The notes beneath the pieces were generated by a model that did not search any database, was not told where the DNA came from, and was given only the letters and a program-made list of their open reading frames with translations. The translations under genes and the position numbers were made by a program. Shown piece by piece: positions 1 to 6,668 of a stretch of DNA of 15,060 bases (position 1 is the stretch's first letter; every line of letters starts with the position of its first letter). The DNA lies in assembly GCA_964569315.1 (NCBI GenBank), contig CAZMUZ010000091.1, positions 1-15,060 on the forward strand, given 5' to 3'. The DNA comes from CADEFF01 sp964569315 (GTDB lineage Bacteria; Pseudomonadota; Alphaproteobacteria; Dongiales; Dongiaceae).

Positions 1-994
1 TGTCGACCGGCTCCTGCTTCTGATAGATGCAGGCCTTCATGCAGTCGTTGCAGATCCGGTGGCCGGTCGCGGCCAGCATCGGATTGTCCACGATCGCCAT
101 GGCGAGCGCGCCGAGCGAGACGCCGTCCGCCTTCAAGGTATGCATCTCGGAGATCTTTTCCTCGAGCGGGCAGCCGGCGAGCGTGACGCCGAAGACGCTC
201 TTCTTGAAGCTGCCGTCCTTCTCCTTCAGCCCCCTCGAGCAGCTATCCTTGCCCTGGTTGTGGCAGAAGATGCAGTAGTTTGCATGGTCGAGCGCCCCCT
301 TGAGGTCCATGCCCGAATCGGTGAGGGCGAAACCCTCGCGATGGCGGTGATGATGCGCGTCGAGCTGCAGCGCGCCCGCCGGATGGCCCGGCGTCGGCTC
401 CACCGGCACGAGATGCGCCGGATCGAGCTTACGCGGCGTCTTGAAGAGCACGCCCTTGCGATGGCGCGCCTTGCCCGGCTCCGAGAGCACGGCCCAGGCG
501 GCGTAGCGCGCGGCCTTGTCGAGCTCGGCCGCATGGGCCTTGTCGTCCTCCATCCAGCCCGCGACCTTGCGCGCATAGGCGAGCTCGTCGAACGGCGCCG
601 CCGCCGAAAGCCCGAGCTCGGCCAGCAGCCCGTCCGCATCGATACTGCCGAGCTCGTCCGGCTTCACCGCCTTGAGGGCGCGGCGCTGCACGAAGAGGCG
701 CTTGCAGGCGAAGACCGGCGCCAGGAGGTTATGCTGCGCGGCGAGCGCGGCCGCTTCCGCCCCGATGCCGAAGAGGCCGACGAGGAAATCCTCGAGATGC
801 GGGCCGACCGCGAGCAGGAGCTCCGATTCGGCCTTGGCTTCGAGCGCGCCAGGACGGGCGCGGGCCGCAACCAGCCGGTGCTTGAGCTCGCCTTCTCCCA
901 GATGCGCGAGAAAGAGCGTATCGATCCGGGCGAGGCCGGCGGGGTCGTAGAGGTCGGCGAAGGCGAGCCCGTGGGCGAGCGCGAGATCGGTCAT
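1..994 (-). CDS. Cysteine-rich FAD/NAD(P)-dependent oxidoreductase, N-terminal part (cut by left edge)
   Basis: The reading frame opens with ATG at 994 and stays open to the left edge, giving 331 residues without a stop. Residues 1-230 are mostly helical and I do not recognise them. Residues 241-322 hold seven cysteines in two groups: CIFC...C (241, 244, 252) followed by GCP (275), then CNDCMKAC (315, 318, 322). This resembles the two 4Fe-4S sites at the N-terminus of glutamate-synthase-beta (GltD) and dihydropyrimidine-dehydrogenase-type proteins. In those families the sites pass electrons between flavin and NAD(P)H domains, which here would lie beyond the window. Related alphaproteobacterial proteins are annotated as large pyridine-nucleotide-disulphide oxidoreductases; this is from memory of the family. 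The gene lies 16 bp behind the ureohydrolase stop, so the two probably share a transcript. The Shine-Dalgarno sequence is weak. The substrate is unknown. Confidence 0.8.
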   Translation of the reverse strand, partial: MTDLALAHGLAFADLYDPAGLARIDTLFLAHLGEGELKHRLVAARARPGALEAKAESELLLAVGPHLEDFLVGLFGIGAEAAALAAQHNLLAPVFACKRLFVQRRALKAVKPDELGSIDADGLLAELGLSAAAPFDELAYARKVAGWMEDDKAHAAELDKAARYAAWAVLSEPGKARHRKGVLFKTPRKLDPAHLVPVEPTPGHPAGALQLDAHHHRHREGFALTDSGMDLKGALDHANYCIFCHNQGKDSCSRGLKEKDGSFKKSVFGVTLAGCPLEEKISEMHTLKADGVSLGALAMAIVDNPMLAATGHRICNDCMKACIYQKQEPVD

Positions 995-1010
995 GGCGCG
1001 AGGTCCGGGC

Positions 1011-1967
1011 TCAGCGCAGGCCGCGCTTGGCCGCCTGCAGGCTCAGATACTGCCACGCGACCGTCGCGCCGGCGAGCGCGGTGATCTCCGCCAGGTCGTA
1101 GGGCGGCGAGACCTCGACGATATCCATGCCGATGAAATTCACCTCGGCGAGCCGCGCGAGGATCGCCTGGCTCTGCCAGGTGAAGAGCCCGCCGACCTCG
1201 GGCGTGCCGGTGCCCGGCGCCTGGCTCGGATCGAGCGCGTCGATATCGTAGGAGAGGTAGCTCTTGCCGCCCGCCATCTTCTCGGCGATGGCGCGCGCGA
1301 CCGCCGCCGGCCCCATCTCGTGCACCTCCTGCGCAGAAAGGATGGTGACGCCCTTGCCCACCGTCCAGTCGTGGATGTCGCGCCCGAGCGGCGAGCGGAT
1401 GCCGACCTGGATCATCCGCTTCGGGTCGACATGCCCTTCCTCGATCGCGTGATAGAAGCAGGAACCGTGGCCATAGACCTGGCCGAAGCTGTCGGGCCAG
1501 GTATCGACATGCGCGTCGAAATGCACGAGCCCGAGGGGCCCGTGCTTCTTCGCGGCGGCGCGCAGCAGCGGGAGCGCGATGGTGTGGTCGCCGCCGAGCG
1601 CGATCAGATGGCCGATCTGCGACGCTTGCGCCTCGATCAGCTCGAGGCTCTTCATCGTCTCGCCGAGCGCGATGTCGAAATCGCCGATGTCGGCGATGTC
1701 GAGCTCATTCGGCAGGGTCCAGGTGAGTGGGTTGTGGCCGTCGATCAGCATGCGGCTGATGGCGCGGATCGCCATCGGGCCGAAGCGCGTGCCGCTGCGA
1801 TGCGTCGTGCCGATATCGAAGGGCACGCCGGCGACGACGAATTCCGCCGTGGGCGATTCGCTGGCGACGCCGAGAAAGCTCGGTCGCGTCGAGTAGGTGG
1901 CCTTCACCACGAGGCTGCTCCGGATCGAGGGTCGATCGATATCGATCAACTGTTGATCGGCGATCAA
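1011..1967 (-). CDS. speB: Agmatinase-family ureohydrolase (agmatinase / guanidinobutyrase type)
   Basis: This is a manganese-dependent hydrolase that splits a guanidino group to urea and an amine, for example agmatine to putrescine. All metal-ligand motifs of the arginase superfamily are present. They are GGDHT at residues 125-129 (D127, H128), DAHVD at 151-155 and DIDALDP at 241-247. The agmatinase-like PGTGTPEVGG follows. Length (318) fits the family. The substrate is not decided by these motifs: agmatine, guanidinobutyrate, guanidinopropionate and even guanidine enzymes share them. The start is uncertain. The longest frame begins with TTG at 1967 and has no convincing ribosome site. A GTG at 1910 lies 7 bases after GGAG and would give 299 residues, still with a complete catalytic domain. 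The partial oxidoreductase follows 16 bp downstream. Confidence 0.9.
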   Translation of the reverse strand: MIADQQLIDIDRPSIRSSLVVKATYSTRPSFLGVASESPTAEFVVAGVPFDIGTTHRSGTRFGPMAIRAISRMLIDGHNPLTWTLPNELDIADIGDFDIALGETMKSLELIEAQASQIGHLIALGGDHTIALPLLRAAAKKHGPLGLVHFDAHVDTWPDSFGQVYGHGSCFYHAIEEGHVDPKRMIQVGIRSPLGRDIHDWTVGKGVTILSAQEVHEMGPAAVARAIAEKMAGGKSYLSYDIDALDPSQAPGTGTPEVGGLFTWQSQAILARLAEVNFIGMDIVEVSPPYDLAEITALAGATVAWQYLSLQAAKRGLR

Positions 1968-1968
1968 C
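1934..1968. promoter_or_regulatory. Cluster of overlapping perfect palindromes at the ureohydrolase 5' end
   Basis: Three perfect inverted repeats overlap here. GATCGATATCGATC spans 1934-1947. GATCAAC-T-GTTGATC spans 1944-1958. GTTGATC-GGC-GATCAAC spans 1952-1968. If translation begins at the GTG at 1910 rather than the TTG at 1967, this cluster lies 24-58 bp upstream of the start and is a plausible operator. If the TTG is used, it is coding sequence and the symmetry may be a by-product of repeated GAT/ATC codons. The protein that would bind is unknown. Confidence 0.4.
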
Positions 1969-2111
1969 TCGGGGGCTTTGTAACCGATCGCTCCCGGCCG
2001 GGAAAGCGGATATTGCCCATAAAAATAAAGTGGTTTGTTATCTAAAACACATGTTCCATGCGTATATCTTTAATGTTGAATTCATTGGGAAATTTTACCA
2101 ACCCCAAAAAC
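1969..2111. other. AT-rich leader upstream of the ureohydrolase gene
   Basis: This stretch is clearly richer in A and T than the rest of the window, especially about 2016-2100. It lies directly upstream of the minus-strand ureohydrolase gene, so it probably holds its promoter. I could not fix a convincing -35/-10 pair on the minus strand. No open reading frame of note lies in it. Confidence 0.4.
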
Positions 2112-2138
2112 CTCATCCTGAGCTTGTCGAAGGATGAG
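2112..2138 (+). repeat. Palindromic repeat, family 1, copy A (27 bp)
   Basis: The arms CTCATCCT and AGGATGAG are perfectly complementary around an 11-base centre, GAGCTTGTCGA. The same 27-bp unit recurs at 2176-2202 (inverted) and 2220-2246. A decayed half copy ending CGATGAG follows at about 2141-2154. Repeats of this kind are scattered in the intergenic DNA of many alphaproteobacteria and resemble REP elements. No gene is needed in the window to explain them. Confidence 0.85.
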
Positions 2139-2175
2139 CCCATCGAACGATGAGCCGGCGATGGACCAAACGGCC

Positions 2176-2202
2176 CTCATGCTTCGACAGGCTCAGCATG
2201 AG
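2176..2202 (-). repeat. Palindromic repeat, family 1, copy B (inverted, arms covary)
   Basis: This 27-bp unit is in the opposite orientation to copy A. Its arms are CTCATGCT and AGCATGAG, still perfectly complementary. Compared with copy A both partners of one base pair have changed, C-G to G-C, so pairing is kept. On the minus strand the centre reads GAGCCTGTCGA, one base different from copy A. Confidence 0.85.
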
Positions 2203-2219
2203 GAACTCCGGATCCAATC

Positions 2220-2246
2220 CTCATCCTGAGCTTGTCGAGGGATGAG
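2220..2246 (+). repeat. Palindromic repeat, family 1, copy C
   Basis: The arms are CTCATCCT and GGGATGAG around the same centre as copy A, GAGCTTGTCGA. The single change from copy A converts one T-A pair to a T-G wobble. A half copy, TGTCGAAGGATGAG, follows directly at 2249-2262, as if a second unit had been truncated. Confidence 0.85.
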
Positions 2247-2248
2247 CC

Positions 2249-2262
2249 TGTCGAAGGATGAG
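2249..2262 (+). repeat. Family 1 half repeat
   Basis: The 14-bp half unit TGTCGAAGGATGAG follows copy C and is itself followed by CCCGCC. The identical half unit with the same CCCGCC flank recurs at 2430-2443, so the two may come from one duplication. Confidence 0.75.
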
Positions 2263-2304
2263 CCCGCCGGAACACGGAGGAGGCCGGTCTCGCTTCTTTC
2301 CGTC

Positions 2305-2327
2305 ACCCTCGGGCTTGACCCGAGGGT
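2305..2327 (+). repeat. Palindromic repeat, family 2, copy A
   Basis: A perfect 9-bp stem, ACCCTCGGG / CCCGAGGGT, encloses the 5-base loop CTTGA. Conserved flanks (GTC before, CC after) are shared with the copy at 2384-2406, which is inverted. There is no T-run, so it is not an obvious intrinsic terminator. Confidence 0.8.
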
Positions 2328-2383
2328 CCATGCTGCTACGGGCTCGGCGATTGCCCGGCCGCGCTCCGGCGGCACGACCACGG

Positions 2384-2406
2384 ATGCTCGGGTCGCGCCC
2401 GAGCAT
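2384..2406 (-). repeat. Palindromic repeat, family 2, copy B (inverted, arms covary)
   Basis: A perfect 9-bp stem, ATGCTCGGG / CCCGAGCAT, encloses the loop TCGCG. Reverse-complemented, it aligns with the copy at 2305-2327. The two outer stem positions that differ (CC against TG) are matched by compensating changes on the other arm (GG against CA). Confidence 0.8.
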
Positions 2407-2429
2407 GACACCCATATGGTGAATGCGCC

Positions 2430-2456
2430 TGTCGAAGGATGAGCCCGCCTCGCGGG
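2430..2456 (+). repeat. Family 1 half repeat plus short hairpin at the end of the FAD oxidoreductase gene
   Basis: TGTCGAAGGATGAG at 2430-2443 repeats the half unit at 2249-2262. It runs into a small hairpin, CCCGC-CTC-GCGGG (2444-2456), directly behind the stop codon of the minus-strand FAD oxidoreductase. The hairpin could help end that transcript, but there is no T-run on the minus strand. Confidence 0.6.
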
Positions 2457-2458
2457 TT

Positions 2459-3847
2459 TCACACCCAGGGCGAGTTGGTGTTGGTCTTGCCGAAAGTCCG
2501 TCCCTCGGCATAGCGCCGGAAGCCGAAGGGCTCGAGCGCCGCGACCTTCGCCCCGGTCGCGAGATGCTGCGCCACCAGCTTGCCGACGCCGGTGAATTTG
2601 TAGCCGTGGTTGCTGTCGGCGATCATGTAGAGGTTCGGCAGCATCCAGTCGTAGATCGGCAGGTTGTCCGGGGTGAAGGCGCCGATCCCGCCGCTCGGCC
2701 GGTCGACATAGTTCGCCCGCGCATGGGCGAGGCGCGTCATGCGGCTCGCCATGCAGGCCGCGAAATAGTCCCGGAACTCGGGACCGGACTGGTAGTCGGC
2801 ATTGGCGGGACCGTAGGGCTCGAGCGCGGCGACCGGCCCGAGCTTCACCGGCACGCTGCCGCCCTGTAAGCCCGGCCGGCGGGTGCGTTCCGCCGCGTAT
2901 TTCCAGTAGGCGTAGGTGAAGTCGCCGAGGCGCTTGCCGGTCTTCGGGTCCTCGACCGGCGTGTTCATCAGCTCCATCTTGAAGATCGGCGGGTCGCGGC
3001 CTTCGGGCGTGAGATAGGGCCCGTCCAGATAGACCTCGCCTTCGACGAGCCGCCAGTAGGTCCACATATCGACGCCGGGCCTGAGGGTGCCGTCCGCATA
3101 GCGGAGGTCGAGCCGCATCGGCAGGCCGAGCATCCGCCAATGCTCGCCGACCCAGGGGCCGGGTGCGAGGATCGCCGCATCGGCCGCGATCGCGCCCCGG
3201 TCCGTGAGCACGCGCCGGACCCTGCCGTTCGCGAGATCGTAGCCGGTGACGGTCACGCCGGAGAGGATGCGCACGCCATGCTCCGCGCATTTCTCGGCGA
3301 AGCCGCGCATCGCCTGGCGCGTGCCGGAATAGCCCGACATCTTCTCATGCAGCGCGACGTCGATGCCCCTGGTGTCGAGGTCCGGCCAGAGCGAGCGCAG
3401 AAAGCGATGCGCCTCGCCGCCGACATAGAGATCGGAGCGGTAGCCATGCTCGTTCTGGCTTTTGTGAATGCGCTCATAGTCCGGAAGCTGGTTGGTCTCG
3501 CCGCAGGAGACATAGCCCACCTGCTGGAAGCCGAAGCCGACCCGGTCATAGGTCCAGACGTCGAAGCTCTCGCGGATCAGCGGATGCATGGCGGGCGTCA
3601 TGTAGAAGCCGCGGGAAAGCCCGCAGGCGATACCCGACGCGCCGCCGCCCGGCCCCGTTTTGTCGATCACCAGCACGTCCGCGCCCGATCCCGTGCCGCG
3701 CGCCTCGAGCGCCATGGCGAGATGCCAGGCGGTGGAGAGCCCGTTCACCCCGGCGCCGACGACGAGATAGGTGGTGGAGGATGGGATCGTCTTAGGCGCA
3801 GCGGCGGTCATCGGCGGGGTCTCGGGGGCTGTTGCGGGACGGCCCAT
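2459..3847 (-). CDS. FAD-dependent oxidoreductase, DAO family (sarcosine oxidase / dimethylglycine dehydrogenase-like)
   Basis: This 462-residue protein is a single-domain flavoenzyme of the D-amino-acid-oxidase fold, which oxidises C-N bonds of amino acids or N-methylated amines. The Rossmann motif GAGVNG is at residues 31-36 and the acidic end of the second beta strand (VLVIDK) is near residue 62. GGGASGIACG (67-76) is the second FAD-contacting segment. The C-terminal SNHGYKFTGVGK, at about residue 410, is the usual flavin-contacting motif. The folate-binding aminomethyltransferase domain of true dimethylglycine dehydrogenases is absent. The first 12 residues are proline-rich, and a second ATG at 3811 may be the true start; neither has a clear ribosome site. 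The gene stands alone, with a repeat-filled gap downstream. The substrate is not decidable from sequence. Confidence 0.88.
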   Translation of the reverse strand: MGRPATAPETPPMTAAAPKTIPSSTTYLVVGAGVNGLSTAWHLAMALEARGTGSGADVLVIDKTGPGGGASGIACGLSRGFYMTPAMHPLIRESFDVWTYDRVGFGFQQVGYVSCGETNQLPDYERIHKSQNEHGYRSDLYVGGEAHRFLRSLWPDLDTRGIDVALHEKMSGYSGTRQAMRGFAEKCAEHGVRILSGVTVTGYDLANGRVRRVLTDRGAIAADAAILAPGPWVGEHWRMLGLPMRLDLRYADGTLRPGVDMWTYWRLVEGEVYLDGPYLTPEGRDPPIFKMELMNTPVEDPKTGKRLGDFTYAYWKYAAERTRRPGLQGGSVPVKLGPVAALEPYGPANADYQSGPEFRDYFAACMASRMTRLAHARANYVDRPSGGIGAFTPDNLPIYDWMLPNLYMIADSNHGYKFTGVGKLVAQHLATGAKVAALEPFGFRRYAEGRTFGKTNTNSPWV

Positions 3848-3958
3848 GTCAGCGCCGGGCGCCGGCCCGCGCGCCGCGCCATGCGACGGACGCTATCCTT
3901 CGCCCGACCCCGGGTTCGGACGCGCCGGCGGATGGGCAACCCGCAGCAGGCGCCTTTC

Positions 3959-4015
3959 CGATAGTAACGATTTACGTTAGTATCGCTTGACGTTAGTATC
4001 GCCATGCCCTACCAT
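3959..4015. promoter_or_regulatory. Promoter and probable operator of the higBA module (three 11-bp elements)
   Basis: The 13-bp sequence ACGTTAGTATCGC occurs twice in direct orientation (3974-3986 and 3990-4002, 16-bp period). A third, inverted copy lies at 3959-3969 (CGATAGTAACG, one mismatch). Two promoter fits overlap the elements. TTTACG (3971-3976) with TAGTAT (3994-3999) has a 17-bp spacer. TTGACG (3987-3992) with TACCAT (4010-4015) also has a 17-bp spacer; the second would start transcription at about the toxin ATG. HigA antitoxins generally repress their own operons by binding such repeats; this binding is inferred. Confidence 0.6.
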
Positions 4016-4020
4016 GACCG

Positions 4021-4302
4021 ATGATTCGGAGCTTCGCCGATCCGGACGCCGAGCGGCTGTTTCATCGTGATTCGCCCCGGCGACTGCCGGGCGATATCCT
4101 CCGGACGGCCTTGCGAAAACTGCTCCAGATCGATGCGGCCGTAGCGCTTTCCGATCTGCGTGTGCCGCCGGGAAATCGGCTCGAAGCGTTGAAAGGCGGG
4201 CGGCAAGGGCAGCACAGCATCCGCATCAACGACCAATGGCGTATCTGCTTCCTGTGGCAAGCGGGACATGCCTACGATGTCGAAATCGTCGACTATCATT
4301 GA
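4021..4302 (+). CDS. higB: HigB-type toxin, RelE/ParE superfamily
   Basis: This 93-residue protein is a ribosome-dependent mRNA endonuclease toxin by family. The sequence is the classic HigB/GraT type. It begins MIRSFADPDAERLF, has a middle segment VPPGNRLEALKG and RINDQWRICF toward the C-terminus, and ends with DVEIVDYH. Toxin-before-antitoxin order, a 14-bp gap and the following Xre-type gene are typical of higBA. The frame is complete and shows no disruption, so the module may be active. No Shine-Dalgarno sequence precedes the ATG, which fits low or leaderless translation. Other ATGs at 4004 and 4014 are out of frame. Confidence 0.93.
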   Translation: MIRSFADPDAERLFHRDSPRRLPGDILRTALRKLLQIDAAVALSDLRVPPGNRLEALKGGRQGQHSIRINDQWRICFLWQAGHAYDVEIVDYH

Positions 4303-4316
4303 GTGAAGGTGGATTC

Positions 4317-4613
4317 ATGGCCAGGCGCAAGATCGCACCCGTTCATCCCGGCGAGATCCTGATCGAGGATTTCCTCAAGCCGCTGGCGATCACGCAGTAT
4401 CGGTTGGCAAAGGCGGTTGGCGTGCCGCAGCGCCGCATCGGCGAGATCGTGCAGGGGAAGCGCGCGATCACGGCGGATACTGCGATCCGGCTGGGGCAGG
4501 CGCTCGGCACTTCGCCGCAGTTCTGGTTGAACCTGCAGAGCCGTTACGAGCTCGAGCGAGCGTCGGAAGAGATCGGCGTCGCCGCCCGACGCATCCAGCG
4601 CCTCGTGGCCTGA
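4317..4613 (+). CDS. higA: HigA-type antitoxin, Xre-family HTH protein
   Basis: This 98-residue DNA-binding antitoxin neutralises HigB and represses the operon. The N-terminus MARRKIAPVHPGEIL is the standard HigA opening. The helix-turn-helix spans about residues 25-65 (TQYRLAKAVGVPQRRIGEIV, then TADTAIRLGQALG), followed by SPQFWLNLQ. The frame is open from 4236, inside the toxin gene, but the ATG at 4317 is chosen. It matches the family start and follows AAGGTGG at 4306-4312, a good ribosome site. The antitoxin therefore has a strong site and the toxin a poor one, consistent with excess antitoxin. Confidence 0.95.
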   Translation: MARRKIAPVHPGEILIEDFLKPLAITQYRLAKAVGVPQRRIGEIVQGKRAITADTAIRLGQALGTSPQFWLNLQSRYELERASEEIGVAARRIQRLVA

Positions 4614-4737
4614 GCATGCTGCCCGATCGATGGAGAGCGGGGATCGAGAGGTGACGGCAAATCTGCCGGGCTATCTAACTAAATATGGCCGCGCATTTTT
4701 TTGATTCCCGATAGCTGCAGCTCGCCGCATGCGCGCC

Positions 4738-6258
4738 TCAGGCGAACAGGCGGAACGCCGCGGCGTGGGCGAGCGCCTCGCTCTGGGCCAGTTCCTTCAC
4801 CGCCGCGATGTCGGGCGCCATCTCGCGATCCTCGTCCCAGAAGGCGGCCCGCTCGCGGACGAGCGCGATGACATGCTCGAGCGCCGGGCTCGATTTGAGC
4901 GGCCGGCGCAGATCGACGCCCTGCGCCGCCGCCAGCAGCTCGATCGCGAGGATGCCGGCGAGATTGTCCGCGATGTCGTGCAGCCGCCGCGCCGCCCAGG
5001 CCGCCATGCTGACATGGTCCTCCTGGTTGGCCGAGGTGGGCAGGCTGTCGACGCTCGCCGGATGGGCGAGGCCCTTGTTCTCGGAAGCCAGCGCCGCCGC
5101 CGTCACATGGGCGATCATGAAGCCCGAATTCAAGCCCGGCTCCGGCACGAGGAAGGCCGGCAGCTCGCTCATCCGCGCGTCGGTCAGGAGCGCGATGCGC
5201 CGTTCCGAGAGCGCGCCGATCTCGGCGAGCGCGATCGCCGCGGCGTCCGCCGCCATCGCCACCGGCTCGGCGTGGAAGTTTCCGCCGGAGAGAATCTCGT
5301 TCGTCTCCGGGAAGACCAGCGGATTGTCGGAAGCCGCGTTCGCCTCGCGCTCGACGACGCCGGCGGCGAAGCGCAGCATGTCGAGCGCCGCCCCCATCAC
5401 CTGCGGCTGGCAGCGCAGGCTGTAGGGATCCTGCACCCGCTCGCATTCGAGATGGGATTTGCGGATCTCGCTGCCCTCGAGCAGCCGGCGATAGATCGCG
5501 GCGGCCTCGATCTGGCCCGGCTGGCCGCGCACCGCCTGGATGCGCGCATCGAAGGGCGTGTCGCTGCCGGCGGCGGCATCGACGGCGAGCGCACCGGCGA
5601 CGAGCGCCGCGCCGAAGAGGCCCTCCGCCTTCATGAGCGCGCGGGCGGCGAGCGCGGTCGAGACCTGCGTGCCGTTGAGGAGCGCCAGCCCCTCCTTCGC
5701 CTCGAGCTGCATCGGGGCGAGCCCGATCCGGTCGAGCGCCACGCCCGCCGGCATCGCTACGCCCTCGAGGCGGATCTGGCCGACGCCGAGCAGCGCGCCC
5801 GAGAGATGCGCAAGCGGCGCCAGATCGCCGGAGGCGCCGACCGAGCCCTTGGCGGGAATGCAAGGATAGGCGCCGGCATTGACCAGCCGCAGCAGCGCCT
5901 CGATGACCTCGCGCCTGATGCCGGAATGGCCGCGGGCGAGGCCGTTCGCCTTCAGGATGAGGACGAGCCGGACGACGTCGTCCGGCAGCAGCGGACCGGT
6001 CCCGGCGGCGTGGCTCAATACCAGCCGGCGCTGCAGCTCGGCGAGCTCGCCGTCGGCGATGCGGGTGCGGGCGAGGCTGCCGAAGCCCGTATTGACGCCA
6101 TAGACCGTGCGATGCTCGCGTAAGACCGCGCGCACCGTCTCGACCGATCGGTCGATGGCGGGACCGGACGCCGCGTCGAGCGCGACATCGCCCCCGGTCG
6201 GCAGGGTCTTGAGGGCCGCGAGCGTGAGATGGCCGGGGCGGAGGGTGAGAGCGGGCAT
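4738..6258 (-). CDS. hutH: Histidine ammonia-lyase
   Basis: The enzyme converts histidine to urocanate and ammonia, the first step of histidine degradation, in the cytoplasm. The 506-residue length is normal. The residues expected from the family are visible: catalytic Y53 (YGVNTGFG), the Ala-Ser-Gly triplet 142-144 that cyclises to the MIO cofactor (GASGDLAPL), N195, Y280 and R283. GGNFHAEPVA and NQEDHVSMA follow. SH at 82-83 (LVLSHAAG) is the histidine-specific choice, against the aromatic ammonia-lyases. The frame is open further upstream to 6585. That extension is low-complexity and repeat-containing, so the ATG at 6258 is chosen. No hutU, hutI, hutG or hutC lies in the window; the gene is isolated here and divergent from the corrinoid protein. 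Confidence 0.96.
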   Translation of the reverse strand: MPALTLRPGHLTLAALKTLPTGGDVALDAASGPAIDRSVETVRAVLREHRTVYGVNTGFGSLARTRIADGELAELQRRLVLSHAAGTGPLLPDDVVRLVLILKANGLARGHSGIRREVIEALLRLVNAGAYPCIPAKGSVGASGDLAPLAHLSGALLGVGQIRLEGVAMPAGVALDRIGLAPMQLEAKEGLALLNGTQVSTALAARALMKAEGLFGAALVAGALAVDAAAGSDTPFDARIQAVRGQPGQIEAAAIYRRLLEGSEIRKSHLECERVQDPYSLRCQPQVMGAALDMLRFAAGVVEREANAASDNPLVFPETNEILSGGNFHAEPVAMAADAAAIALAEIGALSERRIALLTDARMSELPAFLVPEPGLNSGFMIAHVTAAALASENKGLAHPASVDSLPTSANQEDHVSMAAWAARRLHDIADNLAGILAIELLAAAQGVDLRRPLKSSPALEHVIALVRERAAFWDEDREMAPDIAAVKELAQSEALAHAAAFRLFA

Positions 6259-6267
6259 GGGCTCGTT

Positions 6268-6295
6268 CCGTTCGACAGCGGGCCGTTCGACAGCG
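6268..6295 (+). repeat. Tandem duplication in the hutH leader
   Basis: CCGTTCGACAGCG occurs at 6268-6280 and again at 6283-6295, a 15-bp period, starting 10 bp upstream of the hutH start codon. It may be a slippage product. It lies in the untranslated leader if hutH starts at 6258. Confidence 0.75.
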
Positions 6296-6315
6296 AGACG
6301 TCGCAGAAGCGATGC

Positions 6316-6363
6316 GTCCCCCAAAGGGATGGGTCCCCCAAAGGGATACGTCCCCTGAGAGAT
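6316..6363 (+). repeat. 17-bp-period short tandem repeat in the hutH leader
   Basis: GTCCCCCAAAGGGAT occurs at 6316-6330 and 6333-6347, with a decayed third copy at 6350-6363 (GTCCCC...AGAGAT). Each unit can fold a small TCCC/GGGA hairpin. The gap between hutH and the corrinoid gene (6259-6668) otherwise holds only GC-rich sequence. I see no gene, terminator or confident promoter in it, apart from the ribosome site of the corrinoid gene. Confidence 0.75.
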
Positions 6364-6668
6364 AGCATCCCGATCCGGGCCGCCATAGCCACAACCGCGC
6401 GGATCGGCTCTGCGTCCCGACCCATCCTCCCTTTCGCGGCGCCGCGGTGCCGCGGCCGGGGAATCCCGCGCCATAATTCCGGGGGTCGCCCTCTGCGGCA
6501 TCGCGAGGCTTGCGGGTTCTGCGTCGCTCGGCCACAAATCGATGTCGCGGCGCCGGCAATTCATGTCGCGCGCGCGAGGGTGCAACTATCGGATTTCACT
6601 AGCTTTCGCTGGCGGGACGCGGCAGCAATGCGCCGATCGCCGAAGGCGCGGTCCCGAAGGGAGCCATC

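Noticed and set aside
59..2045. Long plus-strand open frames (59-1084 and 993-2045)
   Set aside because: They are antisense to the oxidoreductase and ureohydrolase genes, rich in Arg and Ala, match no family, and are typical shadows in GC-rich DNA.
2112..2443. CRISPR array
   Set aside because: The repeats are palindromic, occur in both orientations, have irregular spacing and belong to two families. There are no spacers of uniform length and no cas genes.
4729..6123. 464-codon plus-strand open frame
   Set aside because: It is antisense to hutH, whose conserved residues on the minus strand are decisive. Its product is an Arg/Glu/Ala-rich shadow.
6259..6585. N-terminal extension of hutH to 6585
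   Set aside because: The extension adds 109 low-complexity residues, crosses two short tandem repeats and has no counterpart in ammonia-lyases. The ATG at 6258 gives a protein with standard residue numbering.
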